64,000 nt of DNA from NCBI GenBank assembly GCA_963846925.1, contig CAWJXW010000005.1:248001-312000 (forward strand). The letters are read 5' to 3'. Positions 36,144-44,565 of the stretch are shown here, piece by piece. A program made the translations under genes and the position numbers. The DNA comes from JAQBQB01 sp963846925. GTDB taxonomy: Bacteria > Gemmatimonadota > Gemmatimonadetes > Gemmatimonadales > Gemmatimonadaceae. Position 1 is the stretch's first letter, and each line of letters starts with the position of its first letter. Under the pieces are notes generated by a model. The model made no database searches, was not told the DNA's origin, and saw nothing but the letters and a program-made list of their open reading frames with translations.

Positions 36144-37434
36144 GTGGACGACCCCACTCGCTTGTTCGACGAGTTCGATCGCGGAACGATCTCGCGACGC
36201 CAGCTCTTCCAGGCCCTTGGCCTCGTTGCCGTGGCGGCGCCGTTCGTACCCCTCGCGCGCGCCTTTGCACAGGGGCAGTGCGCCGGCCGCGCCAGCGACA
36301 CGACCGCCGCCTGCAACAAGACGCCCTTCAAGGCGCCGTTCGAGCCGACGGGATTGGAAGACCGTCCTCCTCGACCACTTCAACATGCAGCGTCACCGAC
36401 GCCGAGCAAGAAGCCGCGTTCTACGCCGCGTTCCTCGGCTGGAAGGTCCGCAGCAACGACGGCAACGAGATCTACATGGACATCGGTGACTGGGGCGGCG
36501 TGAAGATTCGCGGCGGCTACACGCCGCCCGCGCGCGGCCGGGTGGTCGCGGCGGCGGTGGTGGCGGTCGCGGCGCGGTCGCGGTGCTCGCCAGGCCGGTG
36601 ACACGCGGGCGGCCGGGGCGGCGGCGGTGCGCGGCGGTGGCGGCGGCGGCGGCGGTGGCGGCGGGCCGCGCGACGATCCGAGCCACATGGCCGCGTGCAC
36701 GACGCCGAAGGTTCGACCGGTGTCGACGGCGGCGGCGCGCTCTGGGACGGTTTCTGCTGGGGCATCGAGCCGTGGGACACCAACAAGGTCGAAGCCGCGC
36801 TCAAGGCGCGTGGCCTCGAACCCCGTCGCCGACCACACCGGCGACGACTTCCGCAGCTTCCACGTGAAGGATCCGGACGGCATGGACGTCTGGGTCACGC
36901 AACGGCAACAAGAAGAATCGCCGCAAGGGACCCGGCGAACGGAAAGCTCAACGCCGCGTTGCCGTTCGAGCCGACGGGTTGGAAGACGATGTATCTCGAC
37001 CACATCTCGTTCCAGTGCACGAGCTACAAGGAGACGGTCGCGTTCTACGAGGCGCTGCTCGGTTGGAAGGGACTCGGCGACGAAGGCAGCCAGAACGAGA
37101 CGCGAGATCGCGCCGGAGATCGGCGGGCTGCTCATTCGCAGCGGCACACCGGCAACGCTCTGGCGCCCGGGTTCGTGATGCCGCCCAACGCAGCGCCGTG
37201 ATGAACCACATCTCGTTCGGCATCTCGCCGTTCGATCCGGACAAGATGTGGGCGGAGCTGTGCAAGCGCGGGCTCGTCGCGCGCGTCGACACCGGCGCGA
37301 TCGCGTCGTCGCCGCCGTCGGAGCACGACATTCACACGGCGAACTACAAGAGCTTCCACACGCGCACGCCGAACAACTACGACCTGCAGTTCAGCGCGAA
37401 GATCTCGGCCGATATGAAGACAGGCCCCGGCTGA
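36144..37434 (+). CDS. Tat-exported double VOC-domain protein, copy 2 (many frameshifts)
   Basis: Paralogue of the VOC protein at 27579 with the same plan. GTG 36144 is preceded by AGGAG. The twin-arginine signal is SRRQLFQALGLVAVAAPF. Module 1 contains EAAFYAAFLGWKVRSNDG, a long poly-glycine/arginine stretch (about 36530-36670), CWGIEPWDTNKVEAALKARG and SFHVKDPDGMDVWVT. Module 2 contains YLDHISFQCTSYKETVAFYE, ALLGWKGLGDEG and NHISFGISPFDPDKMWAEL, then ends with NNYDLQFSAKISADMKTGPG at 37434. At least six frame changes are needed, several inside the glycine-rich GC stretch. The role is unknown; export and VOC fold are inferred from motifs. Confidence 0.75.
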
Positions 37435-37945
37435 GAGCGAACGGCTGGGAGCGCTGCGGCCGAGAGGCGCAACGGCCGGAGGGCGCGACGGCCGAACGGC
37501 GCGGTAGCCGAGCGACGGATTTCCGAAAGGCGCTGACGGCGAGAGAAGGCGAGACGGCGCGAGCGAAGTGATCGCTCGCGCCGTTTTGTTTTACTTCGCT
37601 CCACGGATGCGCAGCCGGCGCCTCTCGGACGTCCCTCGCCTTCAGGCCGTCGCGACCCTCGGCCACAGCGCCGTTCGGCCGGTGCGCCGTTCGGCAGTAG
37701 CGAGTTTCGAGTCGAGCGGGCGCGACGCCCAAAGGGCGCGGCTGCCGAACGGCGCAGTAGCCGAACGACGGACTTCCAAACGGCGCTGACTGCGAAATAG
37801 AGCGTTTGTTTTTCACCATCGCCCGACGGATTTGCGCAGTCGGCGCCTCTCGGATGTCCCTCGCCTTTGGGCCGTCGCGCTCCGTCGGCCACAGCGCCGT
37901 TCGGCCGTTTGCGCCATCTGGCAGTAGCGAGTTTCGAGTTCCCGC
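37435..37945. repeat. Two adjacent inverted-array elements of the GCCGAACGGCGC family
   Basis: From just after the VOC stop, 16-18-bp units such as GGCCGAACGGCGCG and TTCCGAAAGGCGCTGAC are followed, across a short centre, by their inverted forms (GCGCAGCCGGCGCCTCTCGG...). A second copy with about 115 bp of near-identical right arm starts near 37830 (AGTCGGCGCCTCTCGGATGT and GGCAGTAGCGAGTTTCGAGT are shared). Together they fill most of the 614-bp gap before the sulfatase. A third relative is at 42437. Confidence 0.82.
37553..37592 (+). terminator. Rho-independent terminator within the repeat element after the second VOC gene
   Basis: A 13-bp perfect stem (core GGCGCGAGCGA / TCGCTCGCGCC, arms 37554-37566 and 37572-37584) with a 5-nt loop is followed by TTTTGTTTT. 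It is about 120 nt after the VOC stop and forms the centre of the first inverted-array element. Confidence 0.85.
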
Positions 37946-38048
37946 CCTTTGCATTGGACTTCCGTCCAATCGTCGACGCTCGTGCGTTGGCCCATGATCC
38001 GCTTGCGCCGATCGGCCCCTCACAAACAAGCGAAGTGGAGCGCGACCA

Positions 38049-40421
38049 ATGACGAGCGTCAATGACACGCGCATGCGCGACGTGTTGCCCATTCCCGACG
38101 TCACCCCGGTCGGGCTCACGACGTACGACGCGAAAGACCCCGACACGAAATACCCGCCGATCGTACCGATGCGTCCGCCAGCCGGCGCACCGAACGTACT
38201 CGTCGTACTGATCGACGACGTGGGCTTCGGCGCGTCGAGCGCGTTTGGCGGGCCGTGCCAGACGCCGACGTTCGAGAAGCTCGCCGCCGGTGGGCTCAAG
38301 TACAATCGCTTTCATACAACGGCGCTCTGCTCTCCGACACGGGCTGCGCTGCTAGCCGGGCGCAACCATCACACGGTGGGGATGGGCGCGATCACGGAGC
38401 TGGCGACGTCGGCGCCGGGACAGAACTCGATTCGCCCGAACACATGCGCGCCGCTCGCCGAGGTGCTCAAGCTGAACGGCTACTCGACGGCGCAGTTCGG
38501 CAAGTGCCACGAGGTCCCGGTGTGGGAGACGAGCCCCGTCGGTCCGTTCGAGCACTGGCCGAGCGGCGGAGGCGGGTTCGAGTACTTCTACGGATTCATC
38601 GGCGGGGAAACCAATCAGTACTATCCCGCCATCTTCGAAGGCACGACGCCGGTCGAGCAAAAGACGACGCCCGAGGAGGGCTACCACTTCACGACCGACA
38701 TGACCGAGAAGGCGGTGAAGTGGATCCGGCAGCAGAAGTCCCTCACGCCCGACAAGCCGTTCTTCATCTATTACGCGCCCGGTGCGACGCACGCGCCGCA
38801 TCACGTTCCGAAGGAATGGGCCGACAAGTACAAGGGCAAGTTCGATCAGGGTTGGGACAAGCTCCGCGAGGAAATTTTTGCCCGGCAGAAGAAGCTCGGC
38901 GTCATTCCCGAGGACTGCGAGCTCACGAAGCGCCCGGCCGAGCTTCCCGGGTGGGACACGATCACGCCCGAGATGAAGCCGGTGCTGGCGCGGCAGATGG
39001 AGGTCTACGCCGGCTTTCTGGAGCACACCGACCATCACGTCGGGTTGCTCGTCGACGCGCTTCAGGATCTGGACATTCTGAACGACACGCTGATCTACGT
39101 GATCATCGGCGACAACGGCGCCTCGGCGGAGGGATCGCTGCAGGGGACGTTCAACGAGATGATCACGCTGACGGGGTTCGGCCAGCTCGAGACCGAGGAA
39201 TACATGTCGTCGCGGATCGACAAGTTCGGCGGTCCCGAAGCGTACAACCACTACGCCGTGGGTTGGGCGCACGCCATGGACACGCCGTACCAATGGACCA
39301 AGCAGGTCGCGTCGCACTGGGGCGGCACGCGCAACGGCACGATCGTGCACTGGCCGCACGGGATCGAAGCCAAGGGCGAAGTCCGGTCCCAGTTCCACCA
39401 CGTGATCGACGTGTCGCCGACCGTACTCGAGGCCGCGCATCTTCCGCAGCCGACGATCGTCGACGGCGTCCTGCAGCGCCCGATCGAAGGCGTCAGCATG
39501 ACGTACTCATTCAACGACGCGAAAGCCGCCGAGCGTCACGAGACGCAGTACTTCGAGATGTTCTGCAATCGGGGCATTTACCACAAAGGTTGGACGGCCG
39601 TGACGAAGCACCGGACGCCGTGGCTTCCCATGTCGGCGAAGCTCCCGTCGTTCGACGCCGACTGCTGGGAGCTCTACGATACGACGAAGGATTGGTCGCA
39701 GGCACACGACCTGTCGAAGGAGCAACCGGACAAGCTCGCTCACCTTCAGCGCCTTTGGCTCATCGAAGCGACGAAATACAACGTCCTGCCGCTCGACGAT
39801 CGCGGGGTGGAACGATTCAATTCGGATTCCGCTGGTCGGCCGCAGCTCGTGAAGGGTGGCCGCCAACTGCTTTTCGGCGGGATGGGCCGGCTCACCGAGA
39901 GCTCGATCTTGAACCTTCACAACAAGTCGTACGCGGTAACGGCGGACATCGTCGTGCCGAAGGAAGACGCCGAAGGCGTCATCATCGCCTTGGGCGGTCT
40001 CACGGGTGGATGGAGCCTCTACGCCAAAGGCGGAAAGGCGAAGCACTGCTACAATTTCTTCGGCCTCGAGGAGTTCATCGTCGAAGGGAAGAGTCGCCTA
40101 CCGGAAGGACGCCACCAGGTGCGTGTCGAATTCGCGTACGACGGCGGCGGGCCGGCCAAGGGCGGCAAATTGACGCTGTACCTCGACGGCAAGCCGGACG
40201 GCGAAGGGCGCATCGAAAAGACGGAACCGCAAATCTTCTCGGCCGACGAGACCTGCGACATCGGCACCGAATTCGGATCGCCGGTCACCAACGACTACGA
40301 TCGCCGGGAGTTCAACGGTGCGGTGAACTGGGTCCAGCTCGACCAGGGCGAGGACGCGAAGAACGCGGAGCACTACATCAAGCCGGAAGAGCGGCTGCAT
40401 CTGGCGATGGCGGTACAATAG
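38049..40421 (+). CDS. Type I sulfatase, cytoplasmic (arylsulfatase family)
   Basis: Hydrolyses sulfate esters using a formylglycine residue. 790 residues from ATG 38049, with GGAG upstream. Metal-binding VLIDDVGFG (Asp56, Asp57) and the formylglycine motif CSPTRAALLAGR (Cys94) are intact, so it is a Cys-type enzyme that needs a maturase encoded elsewhere. IYVIIGDNGAS and WPHGIEAKGE are further family blocks, and the C-terminal 180 residues form a beta-rich domain. No signal peptide is present. This is longer than typical sulfatases (about 450-550 residues) but matches the long arylsulfatase subgroup. The natural ester substrate is unknown. Frame intact. A 17-bp repeat array starts 24 bp after its stop. 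Confidence 0.9.
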   Translation: MTSVNDTRMRDVLPIPDVTPVGLTTYDAKDPDTKYPPIVPMRPPAGAPNVLVVLIDDVGFGASSAFGGPCQTPTFEKLAAGGLKYNRFHTTALCSPTRAALLAGRNHHTVGMGAITELATSAPGQNSIRPNTCAPLAEVLKLNGYSTAQFGKCHEVPVWETSPVGPFEHWPSGGGGFEYFYGFIGGETNQYYPAIFEGTTPVEQKTTPEEGYHFTTDMTEKAVKWIRQQKSLTPDKPFFIYYAPGATHAPHHVPKEWADKYKGKFDQGWDKLREEIFARQKKLGVIPEDCELTKRPAELPGWDTITPEMKPVLARQMEVYAGFLEHTDHHVGLLVDALQDLDILNDTLIYVIIGDNGASAEGSLQGTFNEMITLTGFGQLETEEYMSSRIDKFGGPEAYNHYAVGWAHAMDTPYQWTKQVASHWGGTRNGTIVHWPHGIEAKGEVRSQFHHVIDVSPTVLEAAHLPQPTIVDGVLQRPIEGVSMTYSFNDAKAAERHETQYFEMFCNRGIYHKGWTAVTKHRTPWLPMSAKLPSFDADCWELYDTTKDWSQAHDLSKEQPDKLAHLQRLWLIEATKYNVLPLDDRGVERFNSDSAGRPQLVKGGRQLLFGGMGRLTESSILNLHNKSYAVTADIVVPKEDAEGVIIALGGLTGGWSLYAKGGKAKHCYNFFGLEEFIVEGKSRLPEGRHQVRVEFAYDGGGPAKGGKLTLYLDGKPDGEGRIEKTEPQIFSADETCDIGTEFGSPVTNDYDRREFNGAVNWVQLDQGEDAKNAEHYIKPEERLHLAMAVQ

Positions 40422-40444
40422 CGTCGGACAACTGTAAGTTCGCT

Positions 40445-40716
40445 GACTTCCCAACGGCGCCGGCTTCCTAACGGCGCTGACTTCCTAGCGGCGCCGGCTT
40501 CCTAACGGCGCTGACTTCCTAACGGCGCCGACTTCCCAACGGCGCCGGCTTCCGAACGGCGCTGACTTCCTAGCGGCGCCGACTTCCCAACGGCGCTGAC
40601 TTCCCAACGGCGCTGACTTCCCAACGGCGCTGACTTCCCAACGGCGCTGACTTCCCAACGGCGCTGACTTCCCAACGGCGCTGACTTCCCAACGGCGCTG
40701 ACTTCCCAACGGCGTT
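40445..40716 (+). repeat. Left 17-bp repeat array (GACTTCCCAACGGCGCT)
   Basis: Sixteen uninterrupted units with exactly 17-bp period. Units 1-8 alternate variants (CTAACGG, CTAGCGG, GCT/GCC endings), while units 9-16 are nearly identical. Nothing spacer-like separates the units, so it is not a CRISPR. The array ends 84 bp before the four-helix-bundle gene and is mirrored by the inverted array at 41167. Confidence 0.96.
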
Positions 40717-40799
40717 CCTACGGTGACTGTGCGGGGGAATGGAGGGAGGCGGGCGAATCTGGTGACGCACGGTGCGGGGTGGCGCCGCAGAATCGCGGG

Positions 40800-41138
40800 A
40801 TGCCGAATCATCGCAATCTCGCGGTACTGGACGCCGCCGAGCTGATCGTCGCGGAGGTGGTACAGCTCACGACCGTGAGGTCGTCGAGGCTCCTTTTCAA
40901 GGCACAGCTTCTGAAAGCTGCGGAGTCAGTGTATGCCAACATTGGCGAAGCCTTCGGACGCGCGACCAAGGCTGACCGCAATCGATCGCTGGGCATTGCG
41001 CGCGCCGAGGCCGAGGAGACGATCAAACACCTGCGTGCGAACAAGACAGCAAATCGCATCGATCCCAAGACCTATTGGCGTCTCCACAGTCGACTCGTCA
41101 CGGTGATCAGGATGCTCGGCTCGCTCATGAGGAGTTGA
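40800..41138 (+). CDS. Four-helix-bundle protein of the S23 / intervening-sequence (TIGR02436) family
   Basis: Small basic helical protein of 112 residues. The family is known from open reading frames in 23S rRNA intervening sequences and from accessory (Avd-type) proteins of diversity-generating retroelements; its function in free-standing copies is unclear. ATG 40800 begins MPNHRNLAVLDAAELIVAEV (first helix). LLFKAQLLKAAESVYANIGEAFGR is the signature second helix, with A-N-I-G-E-A-F-G-R exactly in place of the family A-N-I-A-E-G-F-G-R, followed by ATKADRNRSLGIARAEAEET and WRLHSRLVTVIRMLGSLMRS. No rRNA flanks it. It is bracketed by 17-bp repeat arrays in inverted orientation (40445-40716 and 41167-41345), making a compact protein-plus-inverted-repeat unit. 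Confidence 0.88.
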   Translation: MPNHRNLAVLDAAELIVAEVVQLTTVRSSRLLFKAQLLKAAESVYANIGEAFGRATKADRNRSLGIARAEAEETIKHLRANKTANRIDPKTYWRLHSRLVTVIRMLGSLMRS

Positions 41139-41166
41139 CCGGCCTATCGCGCCTCTCTCCCCTGGG

Positions 41167-41345
41167 ACGCCGTAGGGAAGTCAGCGCCGTAGGGAAGTCA
41201 GCGCCGTAGGGAAGTCAGCGCCGTAGGGAAGTCAGCGCCGTTGGGAAGTCAGCGCCGTTAGGGAAGTCAGCGCCGTTGGGAAGTCAGCGCCGTTGGGAAG
41301 TCAGCGCCGTTGGGAAGTCAGCGCCGTTAGGAGGTTGGCGCCGCC
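41167..41345 (-). repeat. Right 17-bp repeat array, inverted relative to the left array
   Basis: About ten units of AGCGCCGTTGGGAAGTC (one 18-bp unit with an extra base), the reverse complement of the left-array unit. The first four carry GTAGGG, the later ones GTTGGG. It begins 29 bp after the four-helix-bundle stop. The remaining 117 bp to the next gene show nothing notable. Confidence 0.95.
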
Positions 41346-41462
41346 CGCCCCCTCGTTGTGAGATCTTAGCGCGTTCTCGCGCCGAGCCCGCACGGCGTTT
41401 GCCTTTGAGCTCATCAATACACGGATCGCCACCTCCCGTGGCCCCAACGCTCTTTGCAAACG

Positions 41463-41717
41463 ATGAGATCTCGAATTCTCTCGCGCGGCTTGCCCGCGCT
41501 CTTTCTCGCCGCGTCCGTCGCGACGATCACCGGATGTACGCGTCCGAGCTACTACGACTCCGTGTACGCGGACACGCATCGGTGGGACTCGCGTGAGGAT
41601 GCCGCGTATCGGCGATGGGAAGCCGAGCGGCAGCTTCGACACATCGAATTCCAGACACGCCGCGAAGAGGAGCAGCGTGAATTCTGGCGCTGGCGCCACG
41701 ACCATCCTGACCGATAG
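41463..41717 (+). CDS. Small lipoprotein of unknown function
   Basis: 84 residues from ATG 41463 with a lipoprotein signal (GLPALFLAASVATITGC; Cys25). The mature part is short, highly charged and rich in Arg, Glu and Trp (RRWEAERQLRHIEFQTRREE, ending WRWRHDHPDR), probably one amphipathic helix. It lies 38 bp upstream of the next exported protein on the same strand, so the two may be co-transcribed. No family recognised. Confidence 0.6.
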   Translation: MRSRILSRGLPALFLAASVATITGCTRPSYYDSVYADTHRWDSREDAAYRRWEAERQLRHIEFQTRREEEQREFWRWRHDHPDR

Positions 41718-41755
41718 GCGCATGCCGCGCAAACAGATATAGAAGAGGGATATAT

Positions 41756-42436
41756 ATGAAAGGGAAAGCAATAGCAGTTCTCGCCGCGTCCACGTTGATT
41801 GCGGCTTCGCTTCGGGCCCAAGGGAGCGAGCCACAGCGCGGCCAGCCGCAGCGCGGGCAGCCACAGCGCGGCGAGCCGCAGCGAGGCCGCGGTACGCCGC
41901 CTCCGCAGCAGCCGCCGCGCACGATGCCGCCCGTCGGCGGCGGATTCATTCCGCAGCACGGACCGCCGCCGGCACCGGCTCGTCCGACGCAACAGTCGAC
42001 TCGTCCGGTGACGCGTCCGCCCGTCGCCGTCTCGACTCCGGGGAATCGCGCACCTCAGCCGCCGCCGCGAGTCATCGAGCAGCGGCCGGGGCATCCCAAC
42101 GCCCCGCACGTCGAGGTCGAGGGAGGTCGCTGGGTCGGCCACGAGACCGGCCGCGGCGACGCGAACTATCACCTCGAACATCCGTGGGAGCACGGACACT
42201 TCCCGGGCACGATCGGCGCGACCCGCATCTACCGCCTCACCGGTGGCGGGCCGCAGCGCTTCGGCTTCAACGGCTTCTTCTTCAGCGTCGCGCCGTACGA
42301 CTACACGTATGTCAGCGACTGGCTCTGGGACACCGACGACATCCTGCTGTACGACGATCCGGATCACCCGGGATGGTACCTGGCATACAACGTCCGGACT
42401 GGGACATATGTGCACGTCCTGTATCTCGGCCCGTGA
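41756..42436 (+). CDS. Exported proline-rich protein with YDDPDHPGWYLAYN domain, function unknown
   Basis: 226 residues. The signal peptide ends at SLRAQ (about residue 22). A low-complexity QRGQPQRGQPQRGEPQRG stretch and a long proline-rich segment (to about residue 115) follow, suggesting a cell-wall-spanning spacer. The folded C-terminal part has GGRWVGHETGRGD, FSVAPYDYTYVSDWLWD and DDILLYDDPDHPGWYLAYNV, then GTYVHVLYLGP. I have no named family for it. An inverted-array repeat element starts at the base after its stop codon. Confidence 0.65.
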   Translation: MKGKAIAVLAASTLIAASLRAQGSEPQRGQPQRGQPQRGEPQRGRGTPPPQQPPRTMPPVGGGFIPQHGPPPAPARPTQQSTRPVTRPPVAVSTPGNRAPQPPPRVIEQRPGHPNAPHVEVEGGRWVGHETGRGDANYHLEHPWEHGHFPGTIGATRIYRLTGGGPQRFGFNGFFFSVAPYDYTYVSDWLWDTDDILLYDDPDHPGWYLAYNVRTGTYVHVLYLGP

Positions 42437-42690
42437 CGGCGCGAACAGCTGAACGCGCCACGGCCGAGGGGCGCGACGGCCGGGGAGCGCACCGGCCATA
42501 GGGCGCGACGGCCGAACTACGGCGATTTGCCGAACGGCGCTGACATCGGAGTACTACGAACACCAACGATGCAGAAACGCGTTCGCAGTCGGCGCCTTTC
42601 GGACGTTCACCGCCGTTCGGCCGGCGCGCTGTTCGGCCGTCGCGGCTTTCGGTCGTCGCGCCGTTCGGCCGTCGCGTTGTCCGCCTCCCC
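42437..42690. repeat. Inverted-array element of the GCCGAACGGCGC family, third copy
   Basis: It starts directly after the TGA stop of the proline-rich protein gene. Left part: units like GGGGCGCGACGGCCG and TTTGCCGAACGGCGCTGAC; right part, after about 45 bp: CAGTCGGCGCCTTTCGGACG and GCCGTTCGGCCGTCGCG-type inverted units. It fills the whole 254-bp gap to the converging esterase gene. Confidence 0.82.
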
Positions 42691-44190
42691 TTATTTCGGA
42701 ACTGGGATGGCCGGCGCCGGCGTATATCGTCGTCCGAAGTTGAAGTCCGCCCACGACAGGAAGTATTTCCAATTCGGCGCGTCGGTGTGTCCGCCGTCGT
42801 GCTGGCGCCACGCCAACTGCCCGTCGAGCAGTCCGACGTTCACCGGCGGCATCTTCTCTTTCGTATAGTCGTCGGACACGCCGAGCGTCTTGGCGCCGAG
42901 CAGACGGAAGGCGGGCTGCGCGGCGACCGCGGCCATGTAGCTGCCTTGATGGTCGAGCCACTTCGCGTCGCCGCGTTCGGGCACGCCGTAGCTCACGAAC
43001 GTCAGACGCGGCGCGCAGAGCGCGATCAGCTCGTGCGAGTCCACCGGCAGATCGCCGGCGTTCTTGCTGCCGAAGTTTGAATCGGACGCGCCGTACTTGA
43101 GGAAGTTGCCGGCCATCCAGTGATACTCGCCGGTGCCGGTGAGACTCTCGACGGCTTCGCCCCAGTTGCGGCGGTTGAGCTTCGCGCCGCCTTCACCGGA
43201 CGATCCGATCAGCACGAGCGCGAATCGCTCGTCGAACGCCATCGCGACGAGCGCCGCCTTTCCGTAGCGTGACACGCCTTCGACGCCGACCTTCGCCGCG
43301 TCGATCGCGTTGTCTGTTTGGAGATAGTCGAGCACGCGCGACGCGCCCCAACCCCACGCGCGCAACGCGCCCCAGTCGTCCGGCTTCCTCGGCTGACCTT
43401 TGTTCGTGAGACCGATGATTCCCTTCGTCAGTCCGGCGCCGTTGTCCGCCTGAACGGCCGTCGGATTCAAGAACACGAATCCCCAGCCGTCGAGGATGAG
43501 CTGCTCCGTCGCCGGCGCGTCGCTTCCCGGTGGTGGCGGCGGAAAGGTGAACGCGGGGCGGTTGGCGGGCGGTGGCGTCGGACGACCCAATGCCTGGTCG
43601 AGACTCCCGGGCCGGAACATGATCATCACCGGCACACGACCCTTCGCGTCCGCCGGCACGACGAGCGTCGCCGGAATGTCGACGGTGATGTCCGAATAGC
43701 CGGAGTTGTCGACGTGGCCGCTGAGCTGTTTGCCGAGCACGCGACGCCCGGCGATCGTGCCCGTGTCCGTCGAGACCACGCTCCACGTCACGCGCGGCAC
43801 GTTCTTCGGAACGCGGCCGTACACTTCGCGCTCGAAGTCCTCCACCAACTCGGCGCGGCGGCGAGTCCAGAGCGCGGGGCTCGTCACCTTGCGCCCGTCT
43901 TTGAGTGTCAGAAGATCGGGGAGGTTAGGGAACGGGTTCGCCTTGGTTTCGTCGTAATTCGCGTGATTCGCGTCTTGCTCATTACCGCTCGGACCGGGCC
44001 TCAACGCTTTGATCCCGAGCTGTTCCATCATTTGCTGATGGTCTTCAGCCGCCGTCCAACCCTTCGATGTGGAGACGGTCGTCGGGGATCCGGCCTGCTG
44101 CGCGCGCGCGCCGGTGGCGACGAGCGTCAGCGCGATTCCGGTATTGAGCGAAAACGCGAATGTGGCGAGGGCTCGGACACGATTTGGCAT
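42691..44190 (-). CDS. Secreted glucuronoyl-esterase-like hydrolase (CE15-like)
   Basis: Predicted secreted serine esterase. The best match is to carbohydrate esterase family 15, whose members cleave glucuronoyl esters linking lignin to xylan. ATG 44190 gives a signal peptide (LATFAFSLNTGIALTLVATGARAQ). The nucleophile block GVEGVSRYGKAALVAMAF contains the G-x-S-R-x-G-K motif, with the catalytic serine after VEGV; ALVLIGSSGEGGAKLNRRNWGE is also characteristic, and the C-terminal WRQHDGGHTDAPNW supplies the histidine. 499 residues, frame intact. In-frame starts further upstream lack a signal peptide. It is convergent with the proline-rich protein gene and divergent from a truncated glycosidase-like gene. 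Confidence 0.82.
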   Translation of the reverse strand: MPNRVRALATFAFSLNTGIALTLVATGARAQQAGSPTTVSTSKGWTAAEDHQQMMEQLGIKALRPGPSGNEQDANHANYDETKANPFPNLPDLLTLKDGRKVTSPALWTRRRAELVEDFEREVYGRVPKNVPRVTWSVVSTDTGTIAGRRVLGKQLSGHVDNSGYSDITVDIPATLVVPADAKGRVPVMIMFRPGSLDQALGRPTPPPANRPAFTFPPPPPGSDAPATEQLILDGWGFVFLNPTAVQADNGAGLTKGIIGLTNKGQPRKPDDWGALRAWGWGASRVLDYLQTDNAIDAAKVGVEGVSRYGKAALVAMAFDERFALVLIGSSGEGGAKLNRRNWGEAVESLTGTGEYHWMAGNFLKYGASDSNFGSKNAGDLPVDSHELIALCAPRLTFVSYGVPERGDAKWLDHQGSYMAAVAAQPAFRLLGAKTLGVSDDYTKEKMPPVNVGLLDGQLAWRQHDGGHTDAPNWKYFLSWADFNFGRRYTPAPAIPVPK

Positions 44191-44302
44191 GGTGGGCCTG
44201 GCGTGCAGCGGTAAGTTCCCGGGCGATGCGGGGGCTACGAAACTATACATCGTGATTTTCGAAAGGCGAGGAACGCCGGTGGCTCGGTCGACAGATGCAC
44301 GG

Positions 44303-44565
44303 GTGAAACGGCTGATCGCTGCACTCGTTACGGGTGTCGCGCTCGCGTTGACGGCGACGCGCGCCGACGCCCAGGCTCGCGGCGCGGGAATGCCGCAGTT
44401 GCGCAAACAGGGCACCGCGACGCAGCTCGTCGTGGACGGCGCTCCGTTCCTCATACTAGGCGGTGAGCTTGGAAACTCGAGCGCGTCGAGCCTCGAGTAC
44501 CTGCGCCCGTTTTGGCCGAAGCTTCGCGCGATGCATCTCAACACGGTGCTCGCGCCGGCGAATTC
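44303..44565 (+). pseudogene. 5' fragment of a beta-galactosidase-like (GH35/DUF5597-type) gene
   Basis: GTG 44303 opens a signal peptide (LIAALVTGVALALTATRADAQ) and the first 65 or so residues of a glycosidase-like protein: PQLRKQGTATQLVVDGAPFLILGGELGNSS and then LEYLRPFWPKLRAMHLNTVLAP, the usual N-terminus of secreted beta-galactosidase-like proteins of about 550 residues. Homology ends near 44565, and the frame stops at 44644 after unrelated residues. The catalytic region is missing, so it cannot be active. It is most likely truncated by a deletion or insertion whose scar is the gene-free region to its right. The family assignment rests on a short stretch. Confidence 0.6.

Noticed and set aside
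40800..41138. 23S rRNA intervening sequence
   Set aside because: The protein family fits, but there is no rRNA on either side; the flanks are repeat arrays and protein genes.
40445..41345. CRISPR array
   Set aside because: Units are contiguous 17-mers with no spacers, the two arrays are inverted to each other, and there are no cas genes.
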